From Schleiferiaceae bacterium (lineage in GTDB: Bacteria > Bacteroidota > Bacteroidia > Flavobacteriales > Schleiferiaceae): DNA of 13,722 nt. Numbering within the stretch: position 1 is the stretch's first letter; the number at the start of each line of letters is the position of its first letter. The notes under the pieces were generated by a model. The model did not search any database and was not told where the DNA came from. It was given only the letters and a program-made list of their open reading frames with translations. Positions 7,304-11,913 of this stretch are shown here, piece by piece. A program made the position numbers and the translations under genes. Where the stretch lies: positions 1-13,722 of the forward strand of contig JAURAE010000024.1 in the NCBI GenBank assembly GCA_030829675.1. The letters are read 5' to 3'.

Positions 7304-7947
7304 GCTCTAGTCATTTCTCTCTTTCGCGGAGGACCTGGCAAGGCTTCTACCTCGAACCCCGCAGCCTTCATCGAGCGCTTTACTACGCCTTTGGCACAAT
7401 AGGTGACCAATGCGCCACCGGGCTTGAGCAAGCCGTACATGTTCTCAAAAACTGCATCAGTCCATAGATCCGGTTGCGCACTCGGAGCGAAGGCATCAAA
7501 GTATATGAGGTCGTAAGAGCCTTGTTCGCCTTTAAAAGACTTCACATCTTCTACCAACAGTCTAAAGGTGAACTGCTCGGTAATTTGAGTTGCGGCTCCT
7601 GGTGTTGCGGTTAGAAATGGCGCTTCTTTACTCATGCCTTGCAAACCTACAGCTTCAATCTCCTCTTTGGTCAGTGGGAATTTTTCCAGCGCATCGTAGG
7701 CTATGCTTCTGCCATCTTGTTGCGCCTGGTCTAAGGTGAGTCGTGCATTCAAGGCAGTGCCTAAGCCTACCTCCAATATGCGAACATTGGAGGTACCTAT
7801 GGCTTTAAGCCCGGCTTCAATGAATACATGCTGACTTTCTGTGAGTGCGCCGTGAATGCTGTGGTAATGCTCGTCCAAGCCGGGCACCCATAGCGTGGTA
7901 CTACCGTCGGCACTTTGGGTAATATGTCTTTCCCCAGCTGTCGACAT
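7291..7947 (-). CDS. mnmD: MnmD, tRNA 5-methylaminomethyl-2-thiouridine methyltransferase
   Basis: This is a DUF752-type SAM methyltransferase of 218 aa that converts nm5(s2)U to mnm5(s2)U at the tRNA wobble position 34. The SAM-binding motif is ILEVGLGTALNARL (57-70). The hallmark DLIYFDAFAPSAQPDLW lies at 146-162, and YCAKGVVKRSMKAAGF plus PGPPRKREM close the domain. It corresponds to the N-terminal half of E. coli MnmC without the FAD-dependent oxidase half. Stand-alone MnmD is known in other bacteria, where nm5U comes directly from the MnmEG ammonium pathway. The gene begins directly after the stop of the CXXCH lipoprotein (0 bp gap) and overlaps the Nudix gene by 13 bp. Confidence 0.9.
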   Translation of the reverse strand: MSTAGERHITQSADGSTTLWVPGLDEHYHSIHGALTESQHVFIEAGLKAIGTSNVRILEVGLGTALNARLTLDQAQQDGRSIAYDALEKFPLTKEEIEAVGLQGMSKEAPFLTATPGAATQITEQFTFRLLVEDVKSFKGEQGSYDLIYFDAFAPSAQPDLWTDAVFENMYGLLKPGGALVTYCAKGVVKRSMKAAGFEVEALPGPPRKREMTRAWKR

Positions 7948-8388
7948 CTATTTCACGTACAATTTCTCAATGCGTGAAATAGGACCGTCACAAAACTGCG
8001 TATGGCAGGCAATGCAGGCGTCCACCATGTTGTTGTGCGCCTGAATTTGAACGCCAATTTCCTCAGCGCCATGAATCTGGTTATAAATGCCGATAAAGCT
8101 TTTGGCATAGGGCTCGAAACCTTCGCCTTTCATGTGCGGCTTGGTTGGATGGGCCGTGATCATACTGAATAGCGTCTCCGAAAGCGTTGGATCAAGTTGA
8201 CCTTGTTCCAAGGAATGCTTGCGATTTGTGGCTTCATCGTGCATGTCGCGCATGATTTGCGCAAGTTCACTAGGTTGATCAAGTTCCGGGGTCCAAGTTT
8301 TCTTTGGCGCCGTTTCTTGCTCAGGACCACCACAACTCACAAGGGTTATGAGACCAAGTATGAAGGAAATGGTGAGAATCTTACGCAT
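7948..8388 (-). CDS. Cytochrome c'-like lipoprotein with one CXXCH heme site
   Basis: This 146-aa protein has a lipoprotein signal peptide (MRKILTISFILGLITLVSC, acylated Cys19), a short Pro/Lys linker and a helical domain. A single heme-c motif CIACH occupies residues 125-129 near the C-terminus, followed by an extra Cys133. A C-terminal CXXCH in a small, mostly helical protein is the arrangement of cytochrome c'/c556 four-helix bundles. The Met residues at 46 and 49 (IMRDMH) in the first helix could offer an axial ligand. It would be matured outside the cytoplasm by a heme lyase such as the CcmF-type protein encoded at 11913 and beyond. The ATG overlaps the DUF4920 gene by 8 bp. The electron-transfer or gas-sensing role is unknown. 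Confidence 0.75.
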   Translation of the reverse strand: MRKILTISFILGLITLVSCGGPEQETAPKKTWTPELDQPSELAQIMRDMHDEATNRKHSLEQGQLDPTLSETLFSMITAHPTKPHMKGEGFEPYAKSFIGIYNQIHGAEEIGVQIQAHNNMVDACIACHTQFCDGPISRIEKLYVK

Positions 8389-8899
8389 CGGCAGGACGTT
8401 CTATTTTTACACCTTTAGCCTTGAACATATATTCTGCTACAGGCTCAGTAATGGCTTCGATCTCTTCTTGACTTGCGCCACGGTCTTCGGCATAATGACG
8501 CAGCTGAGCAACTGTTGTTGTGTCCCAATAGATGTAGCCGTACATCACCATATTTTGGCCCTGGCTGTTCGTGGGGAGCAAGAATTCGTAATCGTAATCC
8601 ACGAAAAGATTGTTGCTTGAATCAATGGCAGTACTCATCCAACAACCTTTGGTGGTACATACTTGTGTAATAGGTCCAGCTACAGTGGCCCAAGCCGTAT
8701 CTTCTCCTGAAGTAGCAAAGTTTGATACTAATTCTGCAGCAGAAAAAGCATCTTCCACAGAGAAGGTGCTGTCGCCAAAATTGAAATATTCTGTGGTCGA
8801 TACTTCTTGCGCATCTTGCGAGTAATGGCTGGTATCATTAGCACTTTGGCATGAAAAAAGTGAAAATGCTAAAAGGCTTGCAAAAATATGTTGCTTCAT
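8381..8899 (-). CDS. DUF4920-domain lipoprotein
   Basis: This 172-aa exported protein has a short signal peptide ending in LFSC (acylated Cys17) and a Ser/Thr-rich linker. The domain carries the DUF4920 hallmark ITQVCTTKGCWMST (77-90), with paired Cys81 and Cys86, then FVDYDYEFLLPTNSQG and a C-terminal segment. Members are common in Bacteroidota and have no known biochemical role. The conserved CX4C pair suggests metal binding or a redox function, which is inference. It is the first gene of the minus-strand operon with the CXXCH lipoprotein, mnmD and a Nudix gene. It is divergent from ilvE across a 107-bp region with candidate promoters for both. Confidence 0.82.
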   Translation of the reverse strand: MKQHIFASLLAFSLFSCQSANDTSHYSQDAQEVSTTEYFNFGDSTFSVEDAFSAAELVSNFATSGEDTAWATVAGPITQVCTTKGCWMSTAIDSSNNLFVDYDYEFLLPTNSQGQNMVMYGYIYWDTTTVAQLRHYAEDRGASQEEIEAITEPVAEYMFKAKGVKIERPADA

Positions 8900-8949
8900 G
8901 GTAATGGGTTAAAATACAAATCTTTAATAGACTGCTAATTACATATGCA

Positions 8950-8985
8950 TTGGGTCTATTTCGTCCTACAAATTTAGTACATTTG
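8950..8985 (+). promoter_or_regulatory. Promoter of ilvE
   Basis: The -7 box TACATTTG (8978-8985) is a perfect match to TAnnTTTG. A TTG at 8950-8952 lies 25 bp upstream, at the long end of the permitted spacing. Transcription would start around 8990, leaving a leader of about 15-20 nt before the ATG at 9007. The box lies within nested inverted repeats (8951-8993). Confidence 0.6.
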
Positions 8986-8993
8986 TAGACCCA
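8951..8993. promoter_or_regulatory. Nested inverted repeats over the ilvE promoter, candidate operator
   Basis: The outer arms TGGGTCTA (8951-8958) and TAGACCCA (8986-8993) are perfect reverse complements. The inner arms TACAAAT (8967-8973) and ATTTGTA (8981-8987) are too, around a 7-bp centre. The inner pair contains the two divergent -7 boxes. The outer pair spans from the -33 region to the expected ilvE start site. This placement is that of an operator controlling one or both divergent promoters. The regulator is not encoded in the window. Confidence 0.55.
8969..8976 (-). promoter_or_regulatory. Candidate -7 box for DUF4920 operon
   Basis: Read on the minus strand this is TAAATTTG, a perfect TAnnTTTG match pointing towards the DUF4920 gene, with a start about 60 nt before its ATG. 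It sits one base from the ilvE -7 box (8978-8985), so both polymerases could not bind together. The only TTG in range upstream (8994-8992 on the minus strand) is 15 bp away, short for this class, so support is partial. Confidence 0.35.
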
Positions 8994-9006
8994 AAAACAG
9001 CAGCTC

Positions 9007-10068
9007 ATGAAAATAGAATTGACCACACAAAGCCGCATAGGCTCGATAGATTTTTCAAACCTTCCTTTTGGAAAATACATGTCGGATCATATGTTGGTGT
9101 GTCACTTCAAAAATGGCCAATGGCTAGAGCCTGAGATTCGTCCGTATGGACAGTTGGAGTTTTCATACGGTTTGCATGCCTTGCATTACGGTCAAGCAGC
9201 CTTTGAAGGAATGAAGGCCTATCGTAAAGAAGATGGTACAATCAGTATGTTCCGCCCTCTAGATAATTTTGCAAGATTGAATAAGAGTGCTGAGCGTCTG
9301 ATGATGCCTCAGATTCCCGAGGACATTTTCATGGATGGGTTGAAGAAGCTTTTGGAAATCGATGCACAATGGGTGCCTTCGGCTGCAGATCATAGTTTGT
9401 ACATCCGTCCATTCTTATTTGCTTCCTCTGAATTTATTGCCGCGCGTCAAAGTGATGATTATACCTTCTGCATCCTTACCTGTCCTGTAGGTCCATATTA
9501 CAACGGCACAGTTAAAGTAAAGATTGAGCAAGAATTTACGCGTGCTACTGGCGGTGGTATTGGATACACAAAGGCCGCAGGAAATTACGGCGGTTCATTC
9601 TACCCTACCGCGCAAGCGGTAAAAGAGGGATACAACCAAGTTATTTGGACCGATCACCGTGACCACCAGTACATCGAGGAGAGTGGAACCATGAACCTTA
9701 TGTTGCTCGTGGGCGACACCTTCTTAACGCCGCCATTAACGGATCGTATTTTGGCTGGGGTTACAAGACGCTCAATCATTACATTGATCAAAGAGCAGGG
9801 TTGGAAGATTGAAGAGCGCATGATTAGCGTAGACGAAATTGTCGAGGCGGCGAAAACTGGAACGTTGAAAGAAGCCTTCGGTATGGGTACGGCAGCTGTG
9901 GTAAGTCAAATCGATACCATAGGCCACCAAGGGACAAATTACTCTATTCCTGTCCCTACAGACGGCAAAGCGATGGAAATCAAGAAAATATTGAATGATA
10001 TCCGCACTGGGTTAGTAGAAGATACCCACAATTGGATGATGGATATACAGATTACAGAACCCGCATAA
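9007..10068 (+). CDS. ilvE: Branched-chain amino acid aminotransferase
   Basis: This is a fold-type IV PLP enzyme of 353 aa that interconverts Val/Leu/Ile and their 2-keto acids with glutamate as partner, in the cytoplasm. The PLP Schiff-base lysine is K189 in IGYTKAAGNYGGS. EESGTMN (224-230) and the phosphate-contacting R90 region FRPLDNFARLNKSAERL are present, as is the substrate-side YGQAAFEGMKAYR (61-73). Length and motifs match the long (eukaryote/Bacteroidota-like, IlvE_II) subfamily rather than the 310-aa E. coli form. The ATG at 9007 gives the conserved start and has a promoter 22 bp upstream. It is a single-gene unit ending in a strong terminator, and the nested repeats over its promoter suggest regulation. 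Confidence 0.95.
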   Translation: MKIELTTQSRIGSIDFSNLPFGKYMSDHMLVCHFKNGQWLEPEIRPYGQLEFSYGLHALHYGQAAFEGMKAYRKEDGTISMFRPLDNFARLNKSAERLMMPQIPEDIFMDGLKKLLEIDAQWVPSAADHSLYIRPFLFASSEFIAARQSDDYTFCILTCPVGPYYNGTVKVKIEQEFTRATGGGIGYTKAAGNYGGSFYPTAQAVKEGYNQVIWTDHRDHQYIEESGTMNLMLLVGDTFLTPPLTDRILAGVTRRSIITLIKEQGWKIEERMISVDEIVEAAKTGTLKEAFGMGTAAVVSQIDTIGHQGTNYSIPVPTDGKAMEIKKILNDIRTGLVEDTHNWMMDIQITEPA

Positions 10069-10088
10069 GCAACATTCCATAACAAGGG

Positions 10089-10114
10089 AAAAGGCCGCTG
10101 ATGCGGCCTTTTTT
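10089..10114 (+). terminator. Terminator of ilvE, probably bidirectional with maf
   Basis: GGCCGC (10093-10098) pairs with GCGGCC (10103-10108) around a TGAT loop, extended by AAAA/TTTT, with a run of six T (10109-10114). It lies 20 bp after the ilvE stop. The maf stop codon (10113-10115 on the opposite strand) is in the T run. Read on the minus strand the hairpin is followed by TTTT, so it can serve the convergent operon too. Confidence 0.88.
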
Positions 10115-10697
10115 ATTGGAAATAAGGTTCAAGCATGTGCACTAGTGCGGCCGTGTCGAGGCCAACCACACTGTTGTAATTTCCTTCGATTCTTTTGATG
10201 TAGGCTTGACCAATCCATTCTTGGATACCATAGGCTCCGGCTTTATCAAAAGGCTTGTAGGTCTCAATGTAATGATCCATGGCCCATTGTGGTATGGGAT
10301 GAAAGTGTACAACCACAGTGCTCACCACAGTGCTCATGGGCATCAGGTTTTCAGGATCGATCAAGGTCATGCTGCTGTGCACTTCATGCGTGGCGCCGCT
10401 CAAGGCTTCTAGCATTTCTTTCGCGGCAGCAGCATCGGCAGCTTTTCCAAACCTGCGTCCGCCTTGCCAAACCTCAGTATCGCTGGTCAAGCCTATTTGC
10501 CCTCTCTGGAGTAGGGGCAGCAGGGCTTCCGCTTTGAGTTCACTTACAAAGGTTGCTGTTTCCGCGGGGCTTAGGTGCGCGGGGGCAGTTTCATCCAAAT
10601 CCAACGGCAGGGCGGTGAAGTTGAGGCCCAAATCTTTGAGGAATTGGGCGCGGCGAGGGCTTTGCGATCCCAGGACCAATTCTTTCTTAAGCTCCAT
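10113..10697 (-). CDS. maf: Maf-family nucleoside triphosphate pyrophosphatase (YhdE type)
   Basis: Maf proteins hydrolyse non-canonical or excess NTPs (dTTP/UTP for the YhdE branch) to monophosphates. The 194-aa reading begins at the ATG at 10697, giving MELKKELVLGSQSPRR with the signature SQSPRR at 11-16. The catalytic-type Asp73 is in TSDTEVW, followed by GKAAD, then DKAGAYGIQEWIG and EGNYNSVVGL. The open frame extends 25 codons upstream, but that part lies inside kdsC and lacks homology to the family. The chosen start overlaps the kdsC stop by one base (TAATG). A 12-bp tandem duplication gives STVVSTVV in the middle of the protein. It is last in the ccmF-DUF2520-kdsC-maf unit. Confidence 0.92.
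   Translation of the reverse strand: MELKKELVLGSQSPRRAQFLKDLGLNFTALPLDLDETAPAHLSPAETATFVSELKAEALLPLLQRGQIGLTSDTEVWQGGRRFGKAADAAAAKEMLEALSGATHEVHSSMTLIDPENLMPMSTVVSTVVVHFHPIPQWAMDHYIETYKPFDKAGAYGIQEWIGQAYIKRIEGNYNSVVGLDTAALVHMLEPYFQ
10312..10335. repeat. Perfect 12-bp tandem duplication inside maf
   Basis: The unit ACCACAGTGCTC occurs twice head to tail (10312-10323 and 10324-10335). On the coding (minus) strand it is in frame and yields STVV twice (STVVSTVV). The region corresponds to the variable strand before the conserved VHF segment of Maf proteins, where extra residues could be tolerated. Confidence 0.85.
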
Positions 10698-11215
10698 TAC
10701 CAAGTACGGTCTTCTTTGCGTCCCCATTTTCCATGAATCTTGAGCAATTGCTCCAACACATCGCGAACGCATCCGTGGCCGCCATTCACAGGGCTTACGT
10801 AATCTGCGATGGCCTTAATTTCGGGAGCAGCATCTTGCGGACAGCATGCCAATCCACATACTTCCATCACATCGTAATCAGGAAGATCGTCTCCCATATA
10901 TAGGATTTCTTCATCGCTCAGGTCGTAGCACATTTTAAGGTCCTCATACGCTTCCATTTTGTGCGAAGCACGCATGTAGATGTCTTTGATGCCCACCCCT
11001 TGCAGGCGCTCTTTTACATCAGGAGAAGTTCCTCCAGTGATGATGGCCATACGAATGCCATTGCGCACTGCCAATTGCAAGGCATACCCGTCCTTGCTGT
11101 GCATTTTGCGCACAGGCTCGGCCCCAGGGATGAGTAGAATCTCTCCATTTGTTAGTACGCCATCAACGTCGAGGACCACGGTAGTGATGTTCTTGAATTT
11201 CTCTTTGTAATTCAT
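10697..11215 (-). CDS. kdsC: KdsC-type HAD phosphatase (KDO 8-phosphate phosphatase)
   Basis: This is a 172-aa capless HAD-IIIA phosphatase. Motif I is DVDGVLTNG (16-24, nucleophile D16 and acid D18), motif II ITGG (59-62), K86 in the motif III region, and motif IV GDDLPDYDVM (108-117). The C-terminal GGHGCVRDVLEQLL (in the last 35 residues) is typical of KdsC, where it closes over the neighbouring active site in the tetramer. KdsC removes phosphate from KDO 8-phosphate for lipopolysaccharide core synthesis. A related sugar-phosphate phosphatase remains possible. The start at 11215 overlaps the DUF2520 stop by one base (TGATG), and its own stop overlaps maf by one base. Confidence 0.88.
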   Translation of the reverse strand: MNYKEKFKNITTVVLDVDGVLTNGEILLIPGAEPVRKMHSKDGYALQLAVRNGIRMAIITGGTSPDVKERLQGVGIKDIYMRASHKMEAYEDLKMCYDLSDEEILYMGDDLPDYDVMEVCGLACCPQDAAPEIKAIADYVSPVNGGHGCVRDVLEQLLKIHGKWGRKEDRTW

Positions 11216-11913
11216 CAGGCCTTATGTTTTGCTATGCTTGCGCTTAAAAGGGTGTAGAGTCGCTGTACTTCCGGATCGCTAATTCGTTCCAAATGTGCAT
11301 CAATGGTTTTTTGATCGCCGCGTGCCGCCGGTCCGGTTTGTGCGGCTTGTGGCCCCATGGCGATGGCTTTGTCCGGTCCTTGCTTCATGATGGCAAACAA
11401 GGTTTCCACCGGAAGGTTATGTTCTTTCGCGTGTGCGAAGGCTAGGGTGTAGAGGTGGTTGGTGAAGTTGTTGACCATTACGGCGCTCACGTGCAGCTGG
11501 TTTCGCCCGGCACTATTGACCTCATAGGTAAGCGGTGAAAGTGCTTTTGCGATGTTCGTGAGAATGGCCAGGTCCTCATTGGAATGGGCTTCGATCAGAA
11601 TGGGGACTTGGGCCCAATTCACTGCTGCACCCTTGGTAAAACTATAGAGCGGATAGAGCACTCCACTTCGTGGCGTCTCCCACATGGGGACTGCACCAGC
11701 GGTATGTACAATCAATGCCTGCTGAGGTAAGGATGCACATACTTGCGCGGTAGCATCATCGGGCACACAAACTATAATCACCTCGGCGGAAGCGGGGATA
11801 TCTAATGCGCGTCCGTGAGTAGTGATTTGAAAGGCATTTTGCAGTCCATTGGCGAGATGTTGCCCCAAGTTGCCTTGGCCAACAATAGCGATATGTGGAC
11901 GGCCTTCCGACAT
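11215..11913 (-). CDS. Rossmann-like / DUF2520-domain protein
   Basis: This is a 232-aa protein with an N-terminal Rossmann motif HIAIVGQGNLGQHLANGL (7-24; GQGNLG 12-17) and a C-terminal helical DUF2520 domain beginning near the middle (HVSAVMVNNFTNHLYTLAFA). Overall it resembles ProC/6-phosphogluconate dehydrogenase-like NAD(P) oxidoreductases. The substrate is unknown. It is very common in Bacteroidota next to kdsC and maf, so the arrangement here is ordinary. The true start is the ATG at 11913, giving MSEGRPHIAIVG. The frame opens 25 codons further upstream, but those lie in the end of the ccmF-like gene. The start overlaps the upstream stop by one base (TAATG). Confidence 0.88.
   Translation of the reverse strand: MSEGRPHIAIVGQGNLGQHLANGLQNAFQITTHGRALDIPASAEVIIVCVPDDATAQVCASLPQQALIVHTAGAVPMWETPRSGVLYPLYSFTKGAAVNWAQVPILIEAHSNEDLAILTNIAKALSPLTYEVNSAGRNQLHVSAVMVNNFTNHLYTLAFAHAKEHNLPVETLFAIMKQGPDKAIAMGPQAAQTGPAARGDQKTIDAHLERISDPEVQRLYTLLSASIAKHKA

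Noticed and set aside
8657..8672. The Cys pair of the DUF4920 protein (CTTKGC) as a heme c site.
   Set aside because: The spacing is CX4C with no following His, so it does not fit CXXCH.
10698..10772. A 25-codon N-terminal extension of Maf beginning at 10772.
   Set aside because: The extension lies inside kdsC in another frame and does not resemble the family. The ATG at 10697 gives the standard MELKKELVLGSQSPRR start and a one-base overlap.
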